Source: Amyloporia xantha (lineage: Eukaryota; Basidiomycota; Agaricomycetes; Polyporales; Adustoporiaceae). From it: a stretch of 64,000 nucleotides of DNA. Shown piece after piece: positions 1-9,184 of the stretch. The position numbers and the translations under genes were made by a program. Every line of letters starts with the position of its first letter. Position 1 is the first letter of the stretch. The DNA lies in the NCBI GenBank assembly GCA_036971615.1, contig JAYKKR010000035.1:62001-126000 (forward strand), written 5' to 3'. Under the pieces are notes generated by a model. It made no database searches. It was given only the letters and a program-made list of their open reading frames with translations, and was not told the DNA's origin.

Positions 1-369
1 ATTTGCGAATATACTGCTATATTCTATTATAATCCTGTAACCTTGAGAGTGCTCTGATACAAACTATAATGAGGTGTGAGAGACGACAAAAGACTACATA
101 GGGTCATCTAGGAGTACTCTCAGGCTACTCTCAGGTTACTCTGGGTTACTCTGAGAAATAAATCTCATGTCAACTAAGTTTAAGAGCACTCTGGCTACTC
201 TGAGTACTTTGAATACTCTGAAGTCTCTAGGATGCTCTTGGATGCTCTTAGAGCAGCCTGGGACTAATATGGTTTTTCCTGATGTACAATACCTTGCATG
301 AACTTCGAGATATTTGGTATCTCTGGCGTCATTATTGGAACTTGACGAGTTGTACCGGCTGAAATAGAG
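1..369. repeat. Degenerate short tandem repeat, no gene seen
   Basis: Roughly positions 108-260 hold imperfect copies of a 10-13 bp unit built around TACTCTGAG/TACTCTCAGG, often preceded by GGT or GGC. The copies are irregular in spacing and diverge toward the right. I see no coding signal in the first 369 bases. The repeat is probably a decayed minisatellite; it lies downstream of the minus-strand gene that follows. Confidence 0.5.
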
Positions 370-883
370 TTAGACTTTCAAACAGAAGCATGATGGCAGG
401 CACGAACCTTGGTTAGATGACGTGTTGGCTGCTTCAAATCCCTGTGGTGCCGTTCCATCCTCCTGTTCCCATAGCTCCCACTCAGGCCTCTCGTCTCCCT
501 TGTAGATATACCATTTGATAGCGTCAGCAAGCCGGGAAAAGGACTTATGTTTCTTTTGAGAGAAGCCGTCAACTTGCTTCTGAGCTTCGGGCCTAACTTC
601 ATGTGTTAGTATGAGGAATAACAAGCCGCAAAACACGCACGCACCAGGTGAGATAAATCCCTGTCTCCCGTCCATACACGACAACTTGGAAGTTCTGCAT
701 TGGCAGAGCACCAGACACCAGCGCAGATTCGTCAACAGCTTCGAGTATTTCATCAAGCATGATGCCAGGAGGATCGTTGGTACCTGCTTGTTTGAACAGT
801 TTCTGCAATGCCCAGACACGTCTTACTTGACTGTCATCCGTCAGCTTGAAGACAATTGGAAGGGCATGGGTATAGATACCCAT
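370..883 (-). CDS. Small protein with RNase H1 N-terminal (viroplasmin-type) domain
   Basis: Two exons are predicted, 645-883 and 370-592, with a GT-AG intron between them; joined they give one continuous frame of about 153 residues. Across the junction the protein reads FQVVVYGRETGIYLTW then PEAQKQVDGFSQKKHKSF, followed by a LADAIKWY helix. This is the hallmark of the small domain at the N-terminus of eukaryotic RNase H1, also called the viroplasmin domain, which in RNase H1 binds RNA/DNA hybrids. No RNase H catalytic domain follows; the protein ends soon after a Trp/Glu-rich stretch. Agaricomycete genomes are known to carry such stand-alone domains. The ATG at 883 is the first in frame, but an upstream exon cannot be excluded. 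Function is unknown; the fold call is firm. Confidence 0.65.
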
Positions 884-1342
884 CGCCGTTTGTGGTGGCC
901 TGCGTGTTGTCGGTGCGGTGTTCAGAAATCTTGTTGTTTTCTACTTACCTCGCTGAATAGACACCAGGATTAGCACCACCAAGGATGACATAGTAGGCGC
1001 ACATTTGTATAACAGAAGATAATTGCAACGAAAGCCGAGCTAGAGACTGAGGTTGAGGTTCGAGTTGAAGAGTCACAGTTGATGTTGATATCGATTGTGC
1101 TTAAGCGATAGGTGAGCACCGGTCAACAAACAACGCCAGTGCAGCCAGTCGAGCATCATACGCTCCCCTATGCAATTTCTCATACAATCCAACTCAGTGT
1201 CTCATTAGGCTTATAAGAATTCATGTCAATATATTTCCGTGAGATGTTTAAAACTCAAGTACATGTTGCTACGCCCAATTGGCAAACACAGAAGAATATC
1301 ATTGCGCTCAATATAACTACGCCGGTCTTTACAGCAACAACA
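884..1342. other. Intergenic, no gene recognised
   Basis: I see no convincing coding exon, RNA gene or clear repeat here. It lies upstream of the viroplasmin-domain gene and just past the stop codon of the KDZ transposase gene, so it probably contains the promoter of the former and perhaps one end of the transposon. Confidence 0.4.
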
Positions 1343-4300
1343 CTACAACGACAGATCACAGACATAATCAACAAGTGAATCAATAGCTGCCTCTACCTCC
1401 TCGTCAGGTCCGTCGATATCACCATCATCCTCCACGCCTGCCACATCTTCGTTTATACAAGAGATACTGGGAGCAGGTGCAGTCGGAATAACTCCTTTTC
1501 GCTGACCAGGCGATTTGGCACCCGTAAAGCCAGGCAACTTGTAGAGCTGCTGAAGCCTCTGTAGATGTTGGCCATTGATGGCACGCCGTCGCGCACAGAA
1601 TTCCTCCACAGCACCATAGATAGGCTCATTCCCTTGTCGAAGAAGTTCAAGTGTCGTATCAAAGTGAGCTTCCTCATCGCGGATTGAGGTATGAAGACGT
1701 CGCGCCTCAATATTGCAACGTATCAGTGCCTCATGTGCACGGTCAATACGACGGGCCTGCTTCATTGTCTCTCGGATAGCTGGTTTTGCCCAAGGTTTGT
1801 CACGGATGTCCTGTCGCGTGTCTTGGAGGAGGGCAAATTCATCAAGAAAGCTGTAATGAGATACCTTCGACCAGTCAAGCGTGGGCCGAGGAGGATCGAG
1901 AGCGGTTGCTGCTGCGTTGTAGGTCTTCACAGCATTTTGAATTGCTTTGCAACGGGCCTGCAGCGACTTCGCAATATGGGTACGTACTCGATATGCTGAG
2001 CAACAAATGAGTATTATTTGATTATTTATATATGTAAATCTCACCTGTCTGCGAAAGATTCAGCTTGTGTAATTCAAAGAGCCGCTGAACAACAAGCCGT
2101 TGAAGGTTATCGAGCGCGATGATACTGACGGGTGGCAATATACTTCAGTGTGGAGATGTACTCATGATCGGTCACTTCCCAGCGTCTTGGAAGTCCCATG
2201 CGGACTTCCATGGCGATGACTTGCTGTAACAGAGCCTCCACGCGCTCCTTCAGATACTTGCGGTGGCTTTCTAGCTTTCGCGTCTGCGAAACTTCCGTGT
2301 AGTAGTCGACCGAATTTGAACTGGGCTGAAGGAAGTGATAATTGGTGGGGACCGTGCTAAGAAAGCTCGATGAAGCACCATCAAGCTGTGCAGAGACGCT
2401 CCGCCACTCCTGCAATGTCTCGACATAAGTGACAGCATGTACGTCCCAGGGTGGCTCTTGTCCAAGCTGCCGAAAGTAGACACGCTCCTCTTCATACCAG
2501 TTGTCAAGGTCAACGCGGGTGATACCGAGCGATTGCATCGCTTCTGTGAGGGCAATGGATTCGGTCTCAACAATTTGCAGTGCCTGTCGGTAGTTGTTGT
2601 AGATCGTCGAGCTGAGGTTTGCATACTTCTCCTCATCCCATTGCATGAAAAACATGTCAATAAAAAGGTGTCGGCGGTAAGCGGTCGCATGTCGAGTGAT
2701 AGATGCAAGGTGATTCGAAGCACTGAAGATACGTTCGAGAGTCTCGCCGTCCTCTATACCAGCACCGGTGATGACGATTGGGTGGTTTTGAGTCTGGCAT
2801 GCGAAATTATGAGTGTAGCCGTGGAATGCATTGACGCAGCATCGTGATCCCCGTTCTTGCCATTTGGTTCCCAATGAACTGCGGCGGATCGTCTCTTCAA
2901 AAGTGCAACCTATATCATAGAAACCCAGGGTTGAGCCCTTCAATACCTCCATGACCTTCGCGACAATCGCAAGGGGATATTTCGCTCTAAAGAAATGTGA
3001 GTAATCATGTAACTTGACATAAAGAGAGTACTTACAATTCCCCACTTCGCACCATATCAGTAATCCAAAGAATAAAACCGTGCGGGCAGGCACTAGCGAA
3101 GATACCCGTCTCCTCGAAAATACCCCACATTCGTTTCTTTTCCTCCCCAGCTGCAGCCTTCCAATTTTTTGTACATGGTTCGTAAGCTGCTTCTGCTGGT
3201 GCACCGTCCGTTGGATCACCTTCGCTAGCATCATTCTCCAAGTGTCCATCTTGTGACTCGCTGTCCGTCTGAGTCATGTCTGGTGCATTCGGGTTGTGTG
3301 ACTTTCCTTTCGACGACTGCACCTCATTTGCGAACTGCTCAACAAAGCTCGGGAGTAGATAGTAGTCGCTGTCCTCAAGAATCCGCATATCACCTCGCAT
3401 CCGGTTGCCGAGTGGAGCCAGTCTTTTGAGGGAATTATTGCCATCCATACAAAACATTCTTGTCCACCGCTGCGTCGGTTCATCCTCGAGCTATAGGTGA
3501 AGTATTCAATACATTACATTTACATACTAGTGCACATACTGACCTCATAAGAACAAGCCGCACATGCATTTAGTACTCGCCAGTTAGGGGTATCACGACC
3601 GAGGGCAGCAAGGACACGCTTGTCAACAATACGAAGCATTCTAATATACACCTCGAATGCATCAGCGAGCATATTTCGGTATTTCCGACGGTATGGTACC
3701 TATTAGCAATTAGGCTGTTTGCTCATATTGAATTCGATTTGACCACAGACTTACCATGTAGTAATGGCACAAAAGACGGGAAAATGCTTCAATACTAAAC
3801 GACGCTTTGAAGAGACGGAGCCGGCGAAGAAGTTCGAGTGTCTTCAATGAGATGGCGAGGGACGGGGAAATTGGAGACGTTCCAAGATAGCCATTCTGTA
3901 CCAGTGCTACCGCAGCGTCAACATCGGCTTGTGAGGATATGGTTTTAGACGGAATGAGTGTGTATAGATCCAATGTGTTGATTTCGAAGCAATACGTATT
4001 CGATGTTGAAGCTTCGCTGTGTACGTGCGATGCGTCCAGATAGCGCCATGTAACATAGGCGTCGGCGAGTAAAGGAAGGAGGGAGGACCAGTTCTCATTG
4101 AGACTTTGTATGCGTTGGCGCCATGTCCGCAGATCCCTGTACTTCCGCAACTGGCACCTTCACGGAAATTACTGTAAACTATGACAGCCCTAAAATGAAA
4201 GAATGACATACCTTGGGTCCGCCATATCACGCAAGGCATGAATGAATGCGGCATCACCACTTTCCTCGTCCTCCCACATTCCCTCGTCATTCTCGTCTCT

Positions 4301-4619
4301 ATTGATGAAAACACCATTTGGATCTGCAGTGGCATTGTCACTTGTAGGTTCTTCACCCCGAATTTCAGCAAGAGTGTCGAGGGACCTCTGACTGAGACCT
4401 ACGCCCATTAAAGACTACGGATTCAGATGAGAAGGAAGAATACTCACCAGCTATCCTCATCGCATGACGATCTTTGACCTTCTGTCTCTCCACTGCAAGG
4501 TCCTTCGCCTTGACAATGTGCTCCTCATTGCGCCTCGCACGGCCAGACGCACGTACTGGAGCACATACAATGACTTTGCGTGAGAGTCCTTTACTCCGTT
4601 CAGACCTTTCAGCAGGCAT
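1343..4619 (-). CDS. KDZ (Kyakuja-Dileera-Zisupton) transposase with CxC1-type cysteine region
   Basis: A multi-exon transposase gene reads without an internal stop. The ATG is at 4619 (MPAERSERSKG). Exons join cleanly at DRHAMRIA/GLSQRSLDTLAEI, ADPR/CQLRKYRDLRTW, ACAACSYE/LEDEPTQRW, DMVRSGEL/AKYPLAIVAK and LSQT/AYRVRTHIAKSL. The N-terminal part carries the CxC1-type cysteine segment (LNACAACSYE). The core has MDGNNSLKRL, the block TGIFASACPHGFILWITDMV, FYDIGCTFEETI, CCVNAFHGYTHNFACQ and the ERIFSASN motif. These correspond to the conserved Asp, Asp and Glu blocks of KDZ transposases, an RNase H-fold family common in basidiomycetes; assigning them as catalytic is inference. The C-terminus is a helical region with an acidic tail. 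No terminal inverted repeats were identified, so element ends are unknown. The gene looks recently intact. Confidence 0.85.
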
Positions 4620-4739
4620 TGAAGGTGGTAAGCAATGTAAACGGCGCCTTGAGGATTGCAGCAGTCAGCATAGAAGAGCCTCGTGAGAAGCAAAGAAAGC
4701 CAGGATCCTAGATAGACTGAGAAGAGGTTGGGACGGCGT

Positions 4740-5040
4740 TGTGCAGTAGTTGAGCGGCGTGGTGGCGGCGTGGCAGGCGCAAGAGCGCCGGTAGCGGGCG
4801 CGTGGCAGGCGCAAGAGCGCCGGCGGCGGGAGCGTGCCAGGGCACGCTCGAGACGCTCAAGAGCGCCGGCGTCGGGGAGCAGCGGACGCAAGAGCGCTGG
4901 CCAGACGATCTCCGAGATCGCGGCCGACGTTATCTGGCGGCAAGATAGCACCGACGGTGTTATCAGCGATGACAGAGCCCTTATCAGCGATCTCGTCTCT
5001 AAGTACTTCAATTGGTAGGAGGCGGTAGCTATCTACGGTG
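4740..5040. repeat. GC-rich repeat with AAGAGCGCCGG units and hairpins, upstream of KDZ gene
   Basis: The motif AAGAGCGCCGG, last copy with CTGG, occurs at about 4781, 4813, 4859 and 4890. The first two copies belong to an exact 21-bp match offset by 32 bp (4771 and 4803). Near 4831-4848 there is a perfect 8-bp inverted repeat, AGCGTGCC-AG-GGCACGCT. A further pair TTATCAGCGAT follows near 4958 and 4980. The block begins about 120 bp upstream of the KDZ start codon, so it may be subterminal repeat or promoter sequence of that element; this is inference. Confidence 0.6.
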
Positions 5041-5503
5041 CTACTGGCAGTGTGCGGGGACAGGGCAAGCGGAGCTAATTAGCTTGCCACACCTCACGTG
5101 TTTGCCAAGCTAACTAGCTAGGGTTACGGTGAGGTTGAGGTGGGTAACAGCTCTGCTACAATCGTCCAACCCCGATGCGGCAATCTCATCTAGTCACTAG
5201 TGTTTTCGGGATCACGTGACATAATTATCATCGTCGCGGCCATGTGACCTGTGACACCTGTCTCAGCGAAAGCTATCTCCACTGACACTGGAAGGAGCGA
5301 GTAGAGCTTGTCACCTTCCAAAATCATAAGTATACCGTGTCTAACCTTACATCCTCTTATCCTGTGGACCACGCCGTGCGACAGATTTTGATAAGTACCG
5401 AGGTACGCGCCCGCATTTTGTATAGCTCTCTACTCCCTGATATTTAATACAACCTGTGACACAGTAGGGATGAGTACATACGCAGACTAGATGATGATTG
5501 AAT
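5041..5503. other. Intergenic, no gene recognised
   Basis: AT/GC-mixed sequence between the GC-rich repeat and the first BTB gene. Short palindromic AGCTAATTAGCT and AGCTAACTAGCT stretches occur near 5073 and 5109, and CACGTG-type E-boxes near 5096 and 5213. No coding exon is convincing. Confidence 0.35.
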
Positions 5504-6460
5504 TCATACTTCGGAAGTGACTCTGTCTACCTCAGCAGCAAACACTGCCGTAAATCTCCTCATGTGGTCCAAAGCATATTCTTTGCAGTATTGACATGCC
5601 ATCGCAGCTTTCACTGCTTGGTCCGTCTGACCGGCGGAAGAGATCGTTTTCCTGGTTGGATTCTCCTTCAACAAGTCTGCAGAGCGCTGCATATGCTGCT
5701 TCCACCACTGCCGTGGTACACGCAGGACATCGTCCTTCAAGTAGTATTGCAGCGGTTCACCGGCACATACCGAACAGTTCATAAAGGTCCAATCATCGCT
5801 CGCGTCTATCCACCGATAATTCGTATTCAGAGCAACCGCCGCCTCGCTGCACCGCTTTTTGTAATCCAGTAATCGAAGATAGGCACCCGCACTGATGTCC
5901 TCGATTTCAGGCCCGTAGGTCTCCTCTATTTTGCGGTTAAGAAAATGCCTTGCCGCTTCTCTTGTTTCATTCTCCATCTTGTAGAGCAACGCAATCGCAT
6001 AAACTCTGATTGGTGAGTCCTCGGCGAAGGTGCGCAGGCGCTCCTTAAGAATTTCCAGAGGCTCCTCCATCAAGAACTTCTTCGCGGCACCCAATAACGG
6101 GCGCAGCTCATCCAGGTCTTTTATAGCTGGATTGCGGATGGGATAGCAGAGGCGGAGTAGCCCATAGATAACTTTGCTATCTTCCGACATTGATACGACG
6201 GGCAGCTCATCTGCAATGTCTTTGGCGCTATGCACACTCTCATTTGGCTGGGGTAGACTGAAGAGGTCTCTGAAGAAAGGGGAGGCCTCGACTAGGATGT
6301 TCTTCCAGACGATGAAGTTCGTCAGGGTGCAGGAACGGAGCACAACGTCTCCTCTATTGAACGGTGAAGAGGCCTGTTTGAATTGGACGTCCATTTTGCA
6401 AGATGGAGGCGCCTTGAGCTCAGAAATCACCACTGTACCAATATGAGCTGCCGTCATCAT
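5504..6460 (-). CDS. BTB/POZ domain protein, array 1 copy 1
   Basis: A single open exon of about 318 residues starts at the first in-frame ATG (6460). The BTB fold spans about residues 37-140: FNRGDVVLRSCTLTNFIVWK, ILVEASPFFRDLFSLPQP, then a SEDSK...LLRLCYPIRNP helix pair. A helical middle section follows with the family motif DISAGAYLRLLDYKKRCSEA. The C-terminal region has two cysteine pairs, CSVC and CQYC, and ends DHMRRFTAVFAAEVDRVTSEV. BTB domains mediate dimerisation and often link substrates to Cullin-3, but no substrate-binding Kelch, MATH or zinc-finger domain is recognised here, so the role is unknown. It shares its whole architecture with the five other BTB genes in the window and lies on the same strand as all of them. 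Confidence 0.8.
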   Translation of the reverse strand: MMTAAHIGTVVISELKAPPSCKMDVQFKQASSPFNRGDVVLRSCTLTNFIVWKNILVEASPFFRDLFSLPQPNESVHSAKDIADELPVVSMSEDSKVIYGLLRLCYPIRNPAIKDLDELRPLLGAAKKFLMEEPLEILKERLRTFAEDSPIRVYAIALLYKMENETREAARHFLNRKIEETYGPEIEDISAGAYLRLLDYKKRCSEAAVALNTNYRWIDASDDWTFMNCSVCAGEPLQYYLKDDVLRVPRQWWKQHMQRSADLLKENPTRKTISSAGQTDQAVKAAMACQYCKEYALDHMRRFTAVFAAEVDRVTSEV

Positions 6461-6697
6461 GTGCGTGCGCTGAAACTTACTCAATAATTGAATGTCTAGT
6501 GTTCAAACGTCCAAGGCTTGAGCTGCAAGCTGAATGCTAGCACTGGCAGGAGTGAACAGGTGTGTTCGAACTCCCTCATTACATAATCATTATGTATTCG
6601 CCGCCACCATGTTTGCTTTCTCGATACTGTAAGTATTACCGTCAACGTCCAGACATTGACGAAGCATCGCAATTGTCTCATTCCGAAAATTGCTTGA

Positions 6698-7432
6698 TTT
6701 ACAGCCGTTTGCAGAACATACGGCGCGTGATCGAAATTTCTTTTTTTGGACAAATATATACATTCTACAGTATATCTGTATTAGCTCAGTCAATACATGT
6801 TGGATTGTCTTGAAAATTGGAGCAATGAAATGGCATTGAAAATCCAGAGGGGATGGTCAGCTCAGAATTTTAAAATAATAAGTTTGAACACTTCACAAAA
6901 AAGGCATCATGTAAACTCAATATATCTGGATTTCTGTGGCTCCTGGGTCTTTCTGGGATTATCCCTGAATATACATTGTCCATACTACTCATATAAAGGG
7001 GACTGCCAATTTATTTTGGCTTTTTGTAGCCTGCCCATATGACCTGTGGTTCTTGCACCATTTCATTCCAGATTTCCATCTTTCCAGAAACCAACAGAAA
7101 TATTGTACACACAAAATAAATTGGCAGTCCCCTTTATATGAGTGGTATGGACAATGTATATTCAGGGATAATCCCAGAAAGACCCAGGAGCCACAGAAAT
7201 CCAGATATATTGAGTTTACATGATGCCTTTTTTGTGAAGTGTTCAAACTTATTATTTTAAAATTCTGAGCTGACCATCCCCTCTGGATTTTCAATGCCAT
7301 TTCATTGCTCCAATTTTCAAGACAATCCAACATGTATTGACTGAGCTAATACAGATATACTGTAGAATGTATATATTTGTCCAAAAAAAGAAATTTCGAT
7401 CACGCGCCGTATGTTCTGCAAACGGCTGTAAA
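6698..7432. mobile_element. 735-bp near-perfect palindrome, probable foldback/Tc1-mariner-type MITE
   Basis: Arms 6698-7018 and 7112-7432 are each 321 bp and are reverse complements; the one difference I found is near 6986/7144. The spacer is 93 bp. The outer ends read TTTACAGCCGTTTGCAG and its complement, so the element can be read as TA target duplication flanking CAGCCG...CGGCTG termini, as expected for Tc1/mariner/pogo-type non-autonomous elements. No transposase reading frame is present. It sits between BTB copies 1 and 2, upstream of copy 1 and downstream of copy 2. A transcript across it would fold into a long hairpin. Near-identity of the arms implies recent origin or gene conversion. 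Confidence 0.75.
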
Positions 7433-7747
7433 CCCGCATAGGTCCTCTACCTGTCTCTCTACTAGTGAAGCCACGTTAGATCAATCTCCATATTTTGTGA
7501 CATTGCACCTTCTCGCTTGTTCTTGAACTAGTGAACTTGAATCCGCTGTGCATAGTACATACCACTAATCTTATGCAGTTATTTTCCTAATGCTCAATTT
7601 CCGATCATTTCTAGCTGACCATGGCATAGTGCGTCTTAGATGTCTATCCTTCCTCATAGACTCAATACGTGCGTGACACTGTTTAGTTGGTATTACTTGG
7701 TGATGGTCGCCAATCCTTGATTTCCAGCATAATCTGCAACGGAGTAT

Positions 7748-8749
7748 CTAACAACATGCATTCATACGCAAAGGAGATGGGACAGATACCTCAGAAGTAA
7801 CTCTCTGGATTTCGAGAGCAAACATTAGCGCAAAAAGTCTCATGTGATTCTGCGCGTACATTCTGCAGTTTCGCCACTCCATCACATCCCTCAGCGCTTC
7901 GTCCATCGAGTCCGTCTCCAACACCGTTTTTGCGCTTGGAACCGTCTTTAAGAGCTCTCCAGTGCGGATCATGTATTTCTTGAACCAAAAGCGAGGTGCG
8001 CGCCGGACATCTCCCTTTAAATACGATTTCACTCTTGGGTAGTCCGGGTCTGCTGTGCAGGTGGTACACTCGAAGAACGTCCAATTGTAGCTCGGATCTA
8101 TCCATCGACGATTTTTGATGAGAGTCCACGCAGCTTCGCCACACCGCCTGTGATATTCCATTATCCGAATAAGGGCCCCTGCGTTTATCCCCTCTACATC
8201 CGATAGCGGGATGCTGTCTGTGGCATGACGGAGGAACTGCCTTGCTGCATCCCTTGCCTCCCTGTCCATCCTATACTGAAGCGCGATTGCGTGTGCCCTC
8301 ATCGGAGAGTCTTTGGCGAGCTCGCGCAGGCGCTTTTTGAGGATTTCCAGAGGTTCGTCCATCTTGTACTCCCTGGCGGCGGCTATGAGCGGGCGTAACT
8401 CGCCCACATCCTCTATGACAGGGTTGCGGACAGGATAACAGATGCGCAACGACTTGCCGAGAATTTGACTGTCTTCTGACAAGCACACGACGGGCAACCC
8501 GTTCACGCACTCGGTAGGGTTATCGTGGCTTGGTCGGCTGAATAGATTCTCGAAAACTGGCGATGCCTCTGCTAAGATGATCTTCCGGCAGCGGAAGTCC
8601 ACCAGGTCACAGGATCGTAGAACAACGTCCGCAGCGGATTTGTTGAAAGGCGGAGGGACCTGCGTGTCTTCGATCACCTCATACGGTGGAGGGGCTTCCA
8701 TGATTGGGTCTGTCTGACTCGATCTTTGACCAGTCTGCTGCTCGTTCAT
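7748..8749 (-). CDS. BTB/POZ domain protein, array 1 copy 2
   Basis: A single exon of 333 residues starts at ATG 8749 and ends with TAG at 7748-7750. The BTB domain lies at about residues 33-140 (SAADVVLRSCDLVDFRCRK, ILAEASPVFENLFSRPS, RICYPVRNP). The middle helix block contains GINAGALIRIMEYHRRCGEA. The C-terminal region keeps the first cysteine pair (CTTC) but only one cysteine of the second (WRNCRMYAQNHMRLF). It lies on the same strand as copies 1 and 3, consistent with tandem duplication, though divergence is high. A short N-terminal leader with PPP-rich sequence precedes the BTB fold. Molecular function is not known; a Cullin-3 adaptor or a dimerisation protein are the usual options. Confidence 0.8.
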   Translation of the reverse strand: MNEQQTGQRSSQTDPIMEAPPPYEVIEDTQVPPPFNKSAADVVLRSCDLVDFRCRKIILAEASPVFENLFSRPSHDNPTECVNGLPVVCLSEDSQILGKSLRICYPVRNPVIEDVGELRPLIAAAREYKMDEPLEILKKRLRELAKDSPMRAHAIALQYRMDREARDAARQFLRHATDSIPLSDVEGINAGALIRIMEYHRRCGEAAWTLIKNRRWIDPSYNWTFFECTTCTADPDYPRVKSYLKGDVRRAPRFWFKKYMIRTGELLKTVPSAKTVLETDSMDEALRDVMEWRNCRMYAQNHMRLFALMFALEIQRVTSEVSVPSPLRMNACC

Positions 8750-9184
8750 CAGTACTTGACATCAAATTGAACGCTGCAGTCAGTTGGATGTGTTGCTCGA
8801 TTTCCTCTGAAACTCACTCATGGAGGTACTTCATGCAAGTTCAAGTTGAGAAGGATTGGGCGGCCGTCGATGTTTCCCAAGACTATCTACCTGATCCTAG
8901 GTTTGATGCCTTCAGTTCTTGCCAAGTTTGAATATCGCCCTATTGTTCTCAAGATAGCTTCGCGTGAGCAGCACGTGTACGTATAACTGAATCACAGCAC
9001 GACAGGCTAATCATCATACGTCCGCAGTGAATAGGTAAGTACATTCCAAAACCATACAGGCAATACACTTGATGATTTCATCCATCCAAGGAAGTCACTA
9101 CGGACGCGCAAATGACGTGTGCGATGTGTTTTCACTTCCACTCGAGCTCAACCTGCACACGGCAATCAGCTACATGGTATCCGT
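8750..9184. other. Intergenic between BTB copies 2 and 3
   Basis: No gene is seen. Since both flanking genes read leftward, the interval should hold the promoter of copy 2 and the 3' end of copy 3. Confidence 0.35.

Noticed and set aside
6797..7042. Open frames on both strands of the palindrome giving nearly identical peptides (MLDCLENWSNEMALK...)
   Set aside because: They are mirror images caused by the inverted repeat; composition is AT-rich and there is no domain or splice context.
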